Assembly: GCA_949282555.1 (NCBI GenBank)
Contig: CASDPK010000007.1
Coordinates: 23,899-87,898, forward strand
Direction of reading: 5' to 3'
DNA length: 64,000 nt
Origin: an uncultured Lentisphaeraceae bacterium
GTDB lineage: Bacteria; Verrucomicrobiota; Kiritimatiellia; RFP12; DVOR01
In this document: one piece after another, positions 25,100 through 33,903 of the stretch
Layout: every line of letters begins with the position of its first letter
Numbering within the stretch: the stretch's first letter is position 1
Notes under the pieces: model-generated
Told to the model about the DNA's origin: nothing
The model's database searches: none
What the model saw: only the letters and a program-made list of their open reading frames with translations
Position numbers and translations under genes: made by a program

Positions 25100-27847
25100 T
25101 CAGTGAGCGCTCAGCCAGTCCGGGCCGACCCCAAGGGAAACGGAAAGGGGGACCTTCAAGGTGGCGACATTTTCCATGGCTTGACGAACGAGCGGACGAA
25201 CGATCTCAATCTCCTCGTCCGGCACATCGAACAAGAGTTCATCGTGAATCTGAAGGATCATTTCCGTACGCAGGCCTTTCGCCCGAAGCTCATGATCGAT
25301 GTGGATCATGGCGAATTTGATGATGTCCGCGGCGGATCCCTGAATGGGCATATTCACGGCGATACGCTCGGCCGCGTTGCGGGTTGTGGCGTTGCGGGAT
25401 CGGATTTCGGGCAACGCGCGACGACGGCCGAAGAGGGTCTCAGCGTACCCCTTCTCCCGTGCGTCGGCAATGGAGCGCTCCATGTATGCTTTGACGGCTG
25501 GGTATTTGGAGAAATAGGCATCGATCAAGTCTTGTGCGTCCTTGCGTGGAATCCGAAGCCGTGAGGCAAGTCCAAAGGATGAGATGCCATAGATGATGCC
25601 GAAGTTCACCATTTTGCAATGACTCCGCTGTTGGGCGGTGACCTCGCACAAGGGAATGCCATAGACGGCGCTGGCCGTTTGGGCGTGAATGTCCTCTCCG
25701 CGCAAAAACGCCTCAATCATACGCGCATCTTCGCTCATGGAAGCCATGAGGCGAAGTTCCACCTGGGAATAGTCGGCGGAGAGGAGACTCCAACCCGGGC
25801 CACGCGCAACAAAGGCGGCACGGATACGCTGGCCGCGATCGGTGCGGACGGGCACATTCTGGAGATTCGGATCGGAAGAGGAAAGCCGTCCCGTATCCGT
25901 GAACGATTGATTGAAGGTTGTATGGACTCGCCCATCTTCGGGATCAATGTGTTCGGGGAGCTTGTCCACATAGGTGTTCTTGAGCTTGACGCAGGCTCTC
26001 CAGTCCAGCAACAGGTCAACAATGGGGTGACGGTCGCGGAGTTTGAGCAGAAGCTCCTCGTTGGTGGGGAACTGGCCTCGCGGGGTCCGCTTGACAGTGG
26101 GATCAAGCCTAAGATCGCCAAAAAGAAATTCGCCGACTTGTTTGGGAGAGGCGAGGTTGATGCCGGCCCCGGTGTATTCGCGAATGGCGAGTTCTTGCCG
26201 GATGATTTCCCCCTCCAATTCGTGTCGGAAACGTTTAAGCGCGCCCACATCAATCCGAACACCCACGCGTTCCATTGCCAACAATACGCCGGCCAGTGGC
26301 TCTTCACACGTCTCCAAAAGGTGCGACAACCCTTCCTCTTCCACTTTCTGCCGAAGCACTTGCCACAGACGGAACGCGACATCGGCATCCTCTGCGGCGT
26401 AGTCAAGGATGGCGCTTGGCGGGAGTTCACCCATTGTCGCGGCTTTCCCATCACCCAAGAGCGCAGAGATGGGAATGGGGGCGTAGTTCAAAAAGACATT
26501 GGCCACGTGATCCAAATCGTGCCGGCCCGTCGCATCCAGAAGATAGTGCGCAAGCAAGGTGTCGTGCAAGGGGCCACGCAATTCAATGCCTAGGCGTCCC
26601 AGAACCGCACGGTCAAACTTTAAGTGATGGCCGACCTTGGCAATATGTTCTGCCCCCAAAAAAGGCAGAAACGGTCTCAATGCCTCCCTTTGGGCGTCAT
26701 CGCTTTCCGGAAGCGGAACGTACCATGCCTTGCCCGGGGCCGTCGAAAAGGAGATCCCCACCGCACGGTCCGTCCTCGGATGAAGACCGATGGTTTCCGT
26801 ATCGACGGCCACGAGGGGCGCCTGCATAAGCTCATTGGCTAGGGCATTGCGTGCATCCTCCGTGTCAATCAAACGGTAATCATGCGGGAAATCCGCAAGC
26901 GTTTGATATCGGGGCTTTTCCGTTTCTTCAGGGGCTTTGAAGGCGGCACCACCGCCAAACATCTGTGTTTGAGCGGCACTGGAGGCGATTCCGAGACGAT
27001 TGGCGACGAGATTCAGTTCGTATTTTTGCAACACAGGTGCCAACACCGACAGTCGCGGCGGCGTAAGCGCGAGGTCATCCCACGAGACCTCCAACGGAAC
27101 ATCACGGACAATAGTGACAAGTGTCTTGCTGATGCGGACGGCCTCTGGATCGGATCGCAAGGAATCCCCGATCCGTCCTTTTACCTCGTTGGCACGTGCG
27201 AGCAACTGATCGAAGCCTCCGAATTCCCGAAGCAGTTTCGAAGCCGTCTTCGGGCCGACCCCCGGAATGCCGGGGATATTGTCGCTCACATCGCCGGCCA
27301 GGGCCAAATAGTCAATCATGCGCTGCGGTGAGTCGATGTCCCACTGTTCACAAATGTCCTGTTCGGTCAATCGGCGGTTCTCTCCCGGTCGAATAAGGGA
27401 AACGTGGGGCCCGACCAGCTGCCCAAGATCTTTGTCCGGGCTGGCGATGAGAACCTCAAACCCACTTTCCGCACCGCGCGTTGCCAACGTGCCGAGGACA
27501 TCGTCCGCCTCAAACCCCTCAGCGCGAAGCGTCCGGATGCCCCAAGCCTCGGCGAGTTCCACGGCTTGCCCGATGGCGGCCGAAATATCTTCAGGCATCT
27601 TTTCGCGCTGGGCTTTATAGGGCGGGTAAAGACGGTGGCGGAAGGTAGGGCCGAGACTCTCCATGGCAATGGCCACGTGCGTGGGTTTCCACTCACGGAT
27701 CATCTGCTCCAAGGTCGTGGCGAACAGCACCAACGAGGAGGTGTTGATTCCAGAAGCTGTGCGGCGTGGCTTCTTGAGAAAGACAAAATAGCCCCGATAG
27801 AGGATGGGCATTAGGTCAATAGCGAGAAGTCGTCCTTTATACGCCAT
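25100..27847 (-). CDS. polA: DNA polymerase I
   Basis: A 915-residue three-domain enzyme. Residues 1 to about 290 are the 5'-3' flap nuclease (IDLMPILYRGYF, EADDVLGTLA, SPDKDLGQLV, GIPGVGPKTA). Residues about 330-510 are a 3'-5' exonuclease with VAVDTETIG intact, so proofreading should be active. The polymerase domain has SADYSQVELR (motif A), the O-helix RSHCKMVNFGIIYG with Arg, Lys and the Phe that selects against dideoxynucleotides, and QIHDELLFDV (motif C). Used in repair and Okazaki-fragment processing. It is preceded by a small membrane protein gene 24 nt upstream. Confidence 0.97.
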   Translation of the reverse strand: MAYKGRLLAIDLMPILYRGYFVFLKKPRRTASGINTSSLVLFATTLEQMIREWKPTHVAIAMESLGPTFRHRLYPPYKAQREKMPEDISAAIGQAVELAEAWGIRTLRAEGFEADDVLGTLATRGAESGFEVLIASPDKDLGQLVGPHVSLIRPGENRRLTEQDICEQWDIDSPQRMIDYLALAGDVSDNIPGIPGVGPKTASKLLREFGGFDQLLARANEVKGRIGDSLRSDPEAVRISKTLVTIVRDVPLEVSWDDLALTPPRLSVLAPVLQKYELNLVANRLGIASSAAQTQMFGGGAAFKAPEETEKPRYQTLADFPHDYRLIDTEDARNALANELMQAPLVAVDTETIGLHPRTDRAVGISFSTAPGKAWYVPLPESDDAQREALRPFLPFLGAEHIAKVGHHLKFDRAVLGRLGIELRGPLHDTLLAHYLLDATGRHDLDHVANVFLNYAPIPISALLGDGKAATMGELPPSAILDYAAEDADVAFRLWQVLRQKVEEEGLSHLLETCEEPLAGVLLAMERVGVRIDVGALKRFRHELEGEIIRQELAIREYTGAGINLASPKQVGEFLFGDLRLDPTVKRTPRGQFPTNEELLLKLRDRHPIVDLLLDWRACVKLKNTYVDKLPEHIDPEDGRVHTTFNQSFTDTGRLSSSDPNLQNVPVRTDRGQRIRAAFVARGPGWSLLSADYSQVELRLMASMSEDARMIEAFLRGEDIHAQTASAVYGIPLCEVTAQQRSHCKMVNFGIIYGISSFGLASRLRIPRKDAQDLIDAYFSKYPAVKAYMERSIADAREKGYAETLFGRRRALPEIRSRNATTRNAAERIAVNMPIQGSAADIIKFAMIHIDHELRAKGLRTEMILQIHDELLFDVPDEEIEIVRPLVRQAMENVATLKVPLSVSLGVGPDWLSAH

Positions 27848-27871
27848 AAGCAGCTCCGAACGTCACAGGTT

Positions 27872-28279
27872 TCAATCTTGGGCACGGACGGTGGCGGCGC
27901 GCCAACGGTCCGCAAGGGTTCGCAAAGGCATGGTGAGGAAATCTTCCTGTCCGCGCGGCGCCCCGATGACGCGCTTCAAGGCGAGAAGGAACGTTTCGTT
28001 TTCCCTGTCATCGTAGATACAATGCTCGGGATAAAGCACGAGATAGAGGGCCATCGGGGTGCAATCCGCGGGAAGACGGTGGGCCGCCCCCCTCGCCAAT
28101 CCGTAGGCTTTCTCCACGCAATCCAAAAAGGCTTCGTCCTCTGGGGCCCAAGGCCCGCCGGCCCCTCTGGGAAACGCACGGTTGAATCGATGCCGGAAGG
28201 AGTGACGGAACAGGGCGAGGATGAGCAATGTGCAACCACCCAAGAAAACAAGATAGACCAAGAGTCGTGTAAGCGTCAT
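27872..28279 (-). CDS. Small single-pass membrane protein, unknown function
   Basis: A 135-residue protein with one hydrophobic segment (LLVYLVFLGGCTLLILALF, residues about 5-23) then a basic stretch and a soluble domain of about 105 residues. The domain has no motif I recognise; it includes EDEAFLDCVEKAYGLARG and MALYLVLYPEHCIYDDREN. The start at 28279 follows GGAGAAAG and is 2 nt past the stop of the upstream gene. Its place between the Cys-cluster gene and polA suggests co-transcription, not necessarily shared function. Confidence 0.6.
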   Translation of the reverse strand: MTLTRLLVYLVFLGGCTLLILALFRHSFRHRFNRAFPRGAGGPWAPEDEAFLDCVEKAYGLARGAAHRLPADCTPMALYLVLYPEHCIYDDRENETFLLALKRVIGAPRGQEDFLTMPLRTLADRWRAATVRAQD

Positions 28280-28281
28280 TG

Positions 28282-28872
28282 TCACTTTCTCCGACGGCGT
28301 AACACACGGAAGGTTCGCCAAGGCCGCCGTTGACGGATTACCTTCGCCCTCGGGCGCAGGGCCTGCGCACCTCCCTCCAACAAATCCAACATCCTCTTTT
28401 GGACGGTTGCGATGTCTTCCGCGCGCAATTCGGGGTCGATGACGGGAAAGAGGTCTCCCGTTCCGCGTTGTTCGTAGAGTCGAATCCGACGCCCTGCGGC
28501 ATCCACGGTGACATCGCGCTCGACAAAACGCTTGCTTCGCTCCATCAAAACAGCCAGCACATAAATGGTGCCACGATCATTGGGATCGCCTCGTGCCATC
28601 AAGGTGCGCAAGAGGTGTTCGGCGGTCTCTTTGTGCAATGGCTCTTCACGCGTCTTGCTCTTCATCGCCTTGGGGACGGAAAACGACCATGCACTTACGG
28701 CGGATTGGACTACATCGCTGGGCAACGCCTCAAAACACGCTGGGCAAAAATCTTGCCGGCACCATTCACCGTCCGTATGTGACAACAAGGAATGCCCGGC
28801 ACTCCCCGGAAGAAACGGGGCGTTGCAGACGGCACAAGCCGAGGCGCGTGGCTGGATATTCCACTCAGTCAT
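28282..28872 (-). CDS. Cys-cluster (zinc-ribbon-like) protein, unknown function
   Basis: A 196-residue soluble protein. An N-terminal region has CAVC, then Cys at WCRQDFCPAC about 25-32 residues later, a spacing that could bind one zinc ion. The remainder includes LMARGDPNDRGTIYVLAVLMERSKRFVER and a basic C-terminus ending in Arg/Lys. No catalytic motif is apparent. The start at 28872 overlaps the stop of the AsmA-like gene (ATGACTGA), so the two are translated together. Such a protein could be a partner of the AsmA-like protein or a regulator; this is not known. Confidence 0.6.
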   Translation of the reverse strand: MTEWNIQPRASACAVCNAPFLPGSAGHSLLSHTDGEWCRQDFCPACFEALPSDVVQSAVSAWSFSVPKAMKSKTREEPLHKETAEHLLRTLMARGDPNDRGTIYVLAVLMERSKRFVERDVTVDAAGRRIRLYEQRGTGDLFPVIDPELRAEDIATVQKRMLDLLEGGAQALRPRAKVIRQRRPWRTFRVLRRRRK

Positions 28873-31800
28873 TCTTTTTCTTTCGATTGAAAAGACTGCG
28901 GAGGGCATCCCCCAGTTGCTCGCCTGCCTCGGCTCCGCCTCGGCCCGTCGCGCGGATGACGTCCCCTGCCGCGTCCCCTAAGGCGCTGCCGGCATCCATT
29001 CCGGCCTCTCCGCCCTTCTTGAGTGCCTTTCCAAGCCGTTCGGTCAGGCGCTCCGTAGCCTGTCCAAGAGCGGAATTCGCGAGGGTATTCACGAGCGGCT
29101 CTGTGTCAAGAATTGGACGATCCGTGGTTCCCCTGATTGGGAGGCGCAACACCTCACCGACGCGCAGATGCTTGGACAGCCGGTCTCCCAGCAATTGTTG
29201 CGTCAAGGGCAAGGAAAGGGTGTAATCCAGCTCTCGGGTCATGAGGTTGGTGGACCCCGAGCAGTCAAGCTTTATGGCCGCAATGCGCATTCGAATGGGA
29301 TCACAGGTCAGCGTGCCCTCGGTGATACGGACGGAAAAATCCTGATCGGGGAGAATGGCGGCCTTGTCGGCCATTCGCACAAGACCAAGCACCGTGCCAA
29401 GCAGACCGTTGGGGCGGACGCCGCAGGCATGCGTGCGCAGGGAGAATTGCGTCTCCAAATCCTTCAGCGGAACGTCACCAAGGGGAAGGGTGAACCGATT
29501 GCAGACGAGATCCAGCGTCCCTTGCGGTGAGGCAGAGCCAGGGAGCATGGGGTTGACATATTTCAAAGCGGTGTCGAGCAATTGTTGTGTGAGGGCGACC
29601 CCCTCCAGCACCTGCGAATCGTCGGGGAGCGTGATGGTGTATGGCTTGGCCCCAAGGGCGATGCGCGGCGAAAGCCGCAACGTGCCGCCATTGACGGTCA
29701 AAACGCCATCCAGTGCGGCAATGCCCTTGTCCAATGCGACCTTGGCCGTCCCGTTCGGGATGTCGAATCCCGGCACCGTGATCCGATCAAAAACCACTTC
29801 AGCCGAACCCTTGCCATAGTTGAGAAAACCCGCCGCCCCAGCATTGATCGGAGCCTCAAAGGCAAACGGACGCGAATGGCGCCCCGTGATGGCAACGTGT
29901 TTCCGCAGCGTGTCGAAAAAGGGAAGGTCCAAAAAGATGGCCGTGAAGTCCGGCGTCAGTTCGCCTTGGAGTTTGGCCAGATTCTCAACCAGCGTCCCAT
30001 TCGCCTGAAGTCCGAGATAAGGGGTTTCCAGCGTGAGCGATTTCAATTCGGCAGTCGTTTCGTCCAACGAGGCAGTGGCCTCCAGTGTGATGGGCAACGG
30101 GAACGCACGGTAAGGCGGCAGCGTCATCGCGAAATCCGTGGACTTCAAGCGAAGCTGTCCGGTACCCTCTCGGCTGGCCGGGGCGTAGGAAAGTTGGATG
30201 GCGTAATCCGTTTCCCCCGTGAGCGACATCGGCGTTTCGTCTTTGCCCCACGTGCGCCACCGGGCGAGCACGGTTCCCGGCTGAGCCGTTCCGGAAAGGT
30301 CCAGGGTGAGATGGCCGGGCCGCAGACGATAGGTGACATCGCCTTGCGCGGAAAAGACAGGTGAGGTGAGCTTGAGATGGGTAAGCGTGAAACACCATCC
30401 GGGATTGGGGGCGTTCCGCTCGTTCCATCCCCTGAAATCCGTCTCGGCCTCCAACAGGCTTGGCTCCTCCACCTTCCACGAAGCCGAGCGATAGGTCAAA
30501 TCACGCACGGCCAGCAGGGCCTTGCCCTTGAAGTCCTCAAACGCTCCCGCACCCGCGGCATTGACCCAAAGCGTGCCTTTCAGTTGCTGGCCATTGGGGA
30601 GCGGCGGAGCGAACCGCAAGGCCTCCTCCAAAATCGCCTTGAGATTCAGCTTCGCCGAACGGACACTTCGATTTTCAAGATCGATGCCCTCCGCCGAGAG
30701 CGTCACGTCCGCGATTGTTTGCGTGCGCGATGTGGCCTTGACGTCCAGTCCAAACGTGCCATCCTTTGCGCGTGCGTCAAGCCGGAGTGACAATGCGTCT
30801 GCGAGGGAGAGCTCCCCGAGGAACGGGCGGAACGTCTCCAGCAGGCGATTGACATCAAGTTCAGCCGCGAGCGTCCCTTCCGCCAACGAGCCCTTTCCCG
30901 CGGCCATCAGCCCCGGAAAATCGAGCGAAAGACGTTCAAGGGTGGCTCTCAGCGGGGCGTTGGGATCTACTGACAGCGCGAATCCCAGACGCGGGGAGAG
31001 GCGGAGCGTCTTCCCCTCATAGGTGAGTGCCACATCATTTGAGCTGAGATCAAGCGTTGCCGTCTGTTGCCCCTTGATTTTGCTTGGCGCCAAGGCCGCC
31101 GAGAGAATGACATTTCCCGAGACCGCCTCAAGACCCTCGGGCACGGCCACCTTGAGCGTTTGCAGACGCGCCAAAAGAGGGGCAAGACGGAGCGTCATGG
31201 TCGTTTGGCAGAGGGGAAGGGCGGCCTCCGGCGGCATGTCCACGTTGGCCGACAGGGTGGCCCACGGCGCGGCAAAGCTCATGCGGGCGGTTCGTAGGAT
31301 GTCCGCCGCAACCTTTGCCTCCAAAAGCCGTTCAATGGGGGAAAGGGTCGCTTCCGCCGTTGTCGTGGCGTCCAAGGCTTGCCCGGAAAAGGTCACCGTG
31401 AGATCCTTGTCCAACGCCGGGAGATTCACTTCCAGCCGCCCCTTGGAGAGCAACGGCTCGGGTAGGGCGTCCGAATGCACGCTGGCCTCCGTGACCGTGA
31501 CACGGGCGGAAAGATCCCACGCCGGCAACACCATTTTCTTCGGCGCGCTTGGCGCCGTTGCGGGAGGCGTCGTTGGCGGAGGGACAGGCGCCGTCTCTGT
31601 GGGCACCGACGTGAGGAAGACTTCCGGCGTTTCCACCGCAACCTCCACGGACATTTTGCCCATGGGCAAAAGCTGCCACAACGACCCAAGGCGAACCCGC
31701 TTCACCGTGGATCGGATACCCTTGGTTTCATCGCAATACGTGATCCCCTCAATCTGTTGCTCCCCAAACCATGAGAGCGACCATGCCTCCGCGGTTACGC

Positions 31801-31999
31801 GCGCAGGCGCCACAGCGGCATTGAGACGCTCCAAAGCCCACGTGCGCGCCCATGTCATCGAAAGGATCGTGGGTGTGGCCACGACCAATCCGATCAGCGC
31901 GACCACCAGAACAAGGAGGCCAATAACCCACTTGCGGAGCCACTTGCCCCGCTTTTTGGGTGGAGGTTCGGCGGCATTGATAGGGTGTGTAAAATCCAT
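28865..31999 (-). CDS. AsmA-like / DUF-type envelope protein (1044 residues)
   Basis: A 1044-residue protein with a basic cytoplasmic N-terminus, one membrane anchor (residues about 29-52) and a very long periplasmic part made of repeated beta-strand segments. A Pro/Thr linker lies near residues 135-155. The C-terminal third (TLDLVCNRFTLPLGDVPLKDLETQFSL, RVGEVLRLPIRGTT) resembles the AsmA/TamB superfamily, whose members form bridge-like grooves carrying phospholipid between the two membranes. A short Gly-rich, charged tail follows. An extended -10 TG-T-TACAAT (32035-32027, minus) and GAGGAG precede the start. First gene of the operon that leads to polA, truA and rluD. Confidence 0.7.
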   Translation of the reverse strand: MDFTHPINAAEPPPKKRGKWLRKWVIGLLVLVVALIGLVVATPTILSMTWARTWALERLNAAVAPARVTAEAWSLSWFGEQQIEGITYCDETKGIRSTVKRVRLGSLWQLLPMGKMSVEVAVETPEVFLTSVPTETAPVPPPTTPPATAPSAPKKMVLPAWDLSARVTVTEASVHSDALPEPLLSKGRLEVNLPALDKDLTVTFSGQALDATTTAEATLSPIERLLEAKVAADILRTARMSFAAPWATLSANVDMPPEAALPLCQTTMTLRLAPLLARLQTLKVAVPEGLEAVSGNVILSAALAPSKIKGQQTATLDLSSNDVALTYEGKTLRLSPRLGFALSVDPNAPLRATLERLSLDFPGLMAAGKGSLAEGTLAAELDVNRLLETFRPFLGELSLADALSLRLDARAKDGTFGLDVKATSRTQTIADVTLSAEGIDLENRSVRSAKLNLKAILEEALRFAPPLPNGQQLKGTLWVNAAGAGAFEDFKGKALLAVRDLTYRSASWKVEEPSLLEAETDFRGWNERNAPNPGWCFTLTHLKLTSPVFSAQGDVTYRLRPGHLTLDLSGTAQPGTVLARWRTWGKDETPMSLTGETDYAIQLSYAPASREGTGQLRLKSTDFAMTLPPYRAFPLPITLEATASLDETTAELKSLTLETPYLGLQANGTLVENLAKLQGELTPDFTAIFLDLPFFDTLRKHVAITGRHSRPFAFEAPINAGAAGFLNYGKGSAEVVFDRITVPGFDIPNGTAKVALDKGIAALDGVLTVNGGTLRLSPRIALGAKPYTITLPDDSQVLEGVALTQQLLDTALKYVNPMLPGSASPQGTLDLVCNRFTLPLGDVPLKDLETQFSLRTHACGVRPNGLLGTVLGLVRMADKAAILPDQDFSVRITEGTLTCDPIRMRIAAIKLDCSGSTNLMTRELDYTLSLPLTQQLLGDRLSKHLRVGEVLRLPIRGTTDRPILDTEPLVNTLANSALGQATERLTERLGKALKKGGEAGMDAGSALGDAAGDVIRATGRGGAEAGEQLGDALRSLFNRKKKND

Positions 32000-32032
32000 A
32001 AAACGACTCCTCAAGGGCACACGCCCATTGTA

Positions 32033-32284
32033 ACAAATGTCTTTCTATCCCGTAAAAGCAACACGGTCTTAAGGCTTATTTCGGAAGGCATGGGATGCCC
32101 TCGGATTAAAGGTATATGGGTGGATCAACCATGCCAACCATCGGTGTAATGAGCAACGTGCGCACCCCTTTCTATTATACTTGAAATGTTTACTTCCTGA
32201 CGTTTCAAGATAATAAAGAAGCGCCAGCGAGGGCAGACACACAGGCCAAGTCACCACGAACGCGAATGCCGAGCCTCTGTGCGG
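32033..32284. other. Gene-poor intergenic stretch with a hairpin and a lone -10
   Basis: No convincing protein gene lies between the AsmA-like gene and the SDR-ThiD gene. On the minus strand a perfect TATAAT is at 32179-32174 without a good -35. CTTGAAATG (32180-32188) and CGTTTCAAG (32201-32209) can form a 9-bp stem with one wobble pair. GGCATGGGATGCC at about 32092-32104 is a small hairpin. An untranslated RNA read on the minus strand is possible but not demonstrated. Confidence 0.3.
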
Positions 32285-32288
32285 GAGG

Positions 32289-32337
32289 CTCCGTATCGGA
32301 CGGTGAGATACGGAGCCTCTCGGAGGGTGATACGGAG
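32289..32337 (-). repeat. CTCCGTATC three-box element, copy 3 (reverse orientation)
   Basis: GAGGCTCCGTATC (32285-32297) pairs perfectly with GATACGGAGCCTC (32307-32319) over 13 bp with a 9-nt loop. A further GATACGGAG begins at 32329, 22 nt after the first. Read on the minus strand this is box 1, box 2 and inverted box 3 with the same 22/18 pitch. It begins 69 nt after the stop of the minus-strand SDR-ThiD gene, so it keeps the same orientation relative to its upstream gene as the other copies. Confidence 0.9.
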
Positions 32338-32405
32338 GATCTCAAGAGCCCTTCCGCCGCACGGTCTTGGAATGTCTGCCTGCGGTTCGATCGTGGTCTC
32401 TGAAC

Positions 32406-33896
32406 TTATCCAAGACGTTCGGTTCGTGTTTTGCCAGATTGCAACGGGGCGCAAGGGGCGTAAACGGCGGCACGACCTGCGGGGGCGGCTACGCTAAGCA
32501 AGCCCAGCACATAGTCTTTCGCGGCGACAATGGCATCGGGAAGCGCGTCGCCCAGCGCCAATCGTGCGGCGATGGCGGAGGAAAGGGCACACCCTGTGCC
32601 GTGCGTTGTGAGGGGGCTGGGGATTGTCGGCGATTCAAAAAACCATGTCCCGGAGGCGGAAGCGAGGATATCGGCAGAGGGGCGCTCCTTTGCGTGTCCA
32701 CCTTTTACCAAGACGGCGACACCCAGCATTGCGTGGAGGCGTTGGGCGAGTGAGATTTGGCCATCAAGCGTGTGGATGGGGGATTCATCGTCCAACAAGG
32801 CTTGGGCCTCAGGCAGGTTGGGCGTGATCAATGTGGCCTTGGGCAGAAGGCGCTCACGCAAGATCTTTACGGCGTCACTGTCGAGGAGGCGTGCTCCACT
32901 GGTGGCCACCATCACGGGGTCGATGACCCATGGGCAGGAGAATTGAGGCAAAATGTCGGCGACAACGGCAATGTGTGGCGCATCCACCAGCATTCCGGTT
33001 TTGACGGCCCCCACCGTGAAGTCTTCCGCGATGCGCTCCAATTGTCCGCGCAGAATCTCCGGAGTGGCGGGCATGATGCCGCTGACGCCGTGCGGATTCT
33101 GTGCGGTGAGGGCGGTGATCGCGCTGCAACCATGGACACCGAAATCACGGAAGGCGCGCAGATCGGCCTGAATGCCCGCGCCACCGCCACTGTCGCTCCC
33201 GGCGATGGTGAGGGCGACGGGAACCCTTTTCCTCTGCGAAAATGACAGGGACTCCGCGGTGGGGAGATGGGGAAGCGGCACACCCAAAAGGTGTTGGCCG
33301 GCCGCGACAAACACCGTCTGCCCCGTGACGGAAGGCGTGGTGAGCAAGAAGGAAACGGCGGCGTGCAGATCCGCAAGGGTGGGGCGCGGCGTGAGGCATT
33401 CCCCTGCCTTTTCGCTGTGTTCCCGATGGGGAGGGGGAAGGACGGGCCCAGGGGCAATGGCATTGAGCCGCGTTCCCGTGGAACGGCCCCAGACCACCGC
33501 CGTGCGTTCGACCCATTCTGCGAGGGCGCGCTTGGCCGCCATGTAGGCGTGAATGGTCGCGGGAAGGGCCGCTTCCGCCCAATGGACGCGTGCATCCAAA
33601 AAGAGGATGAGGTGGGCTTTGGGCTGGGTGCGATGCAGGGCTTCGGCCAAACGGATGGGCCCTTTCGCGTTTGCTTGGAGCATCCGTTCGGGAGCCGCAT
33701 TCAACTCAAACAATCCTGGAAGGATGAGCGCGGCATCGCAGGTGACACCGTCCAACGCGGATTCCGGAGCGAAGTCGTCGGAAAGGAAATCCCCATAATC
33801 CTTGCGGGAGAGGAGAATCACCTCGTGGCCGTCTCGTTCCAGCAACGGAAACAAGGCGGCCCCGATGCGCCCGGGGCCGAAGAGTGCGATACGCAT
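32406..33896 (-). CDS. thiD: Fusion of an SDR (pteridine reductase-like) with HMP-phosphate kinase ThiD
   Basis: A 496-residue two-domain protein. Residues 1 to about 215 are a short-chain dehydrogenase: FGPGRIGAAL at the N-terminus, HAYMAAKRAL with the YxxxK pair (Tyr118, Lys122) and RLNAIAPGPVLPP. The Tyr-Lys segment and the last motif are close to FolM/pteridine reductases. Residues about 225-480 are ThiD: VALTIAGSDSGGGAGIQADL, GVHGCSAITALTAQN, VIDPVMVATSG, THGTGCALSSAIA. ThiD phosphorylates hydroxymethylpyrimidine phosphate for thiamine. Start at 33896 is 7 nt after the infC stop. The SDR catalytic Ser is not in its usual place. No thiC, thiE or TPP riboswitch is nearby. Confidence 0.85.
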   Translation of the reverse strand: MRIALFGPGRIGAALFPLLERDGHEVILLSRKDYGDFLSDDFAPESALDGVTCDAALILPGLFELNAAPERMLQANAKGPIRLAEALHRTQPKAHLILFLDARVHWAEAALPATIHAYMAAKRALAEWVERTAVVWGRSTGTRLNAIAPGPVLPPPHREHSEKAGECLTPRPTLADLHAAVSFLLTTPSVTGQTVFVAAGQHLLGVPLPHLPTAESLSFSQRKRVPVALTIAGSDSGGGAGIQADLRAFRDFGVHGCSAITALTAQNPHGVSGIMPATPEILRGQLERIAEDFTVGAVKTGMLVDAPHIAVVADILPQFSCPWVIDPVMVATSGARLLDSDAVKILRERLLPKATLITPNLPEAQALLDDESPIHTLDGQISLAQRLHAMLGVAVLVKGGHAKERPSADILASASGTWFFESPTIPSPLTTHGTGCALSSAIAARLALGDALPDAIVAAKDYVLGLLSVAAPAGRAAVYAPCAPLQSGKTRTERLG

Positions 33897-33903
33897 GGGG
33901 AAC

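Noticed and set aside
32069..32257. A 62-codon minus-strand frame in the gap before the AsmA-like gene
   Set aside because: No ribosome-binding site, no motif and a composition unlike the neighbours.
31997..32406. A tRNA gene or thiamine riboswitch in the gap by the SDR-ThiD gene
   Set aside because: I found no cloverleaf, no GTTCRA box and no TPP-riboswitch core; the gap is also downstream, not upstream, of thiD.
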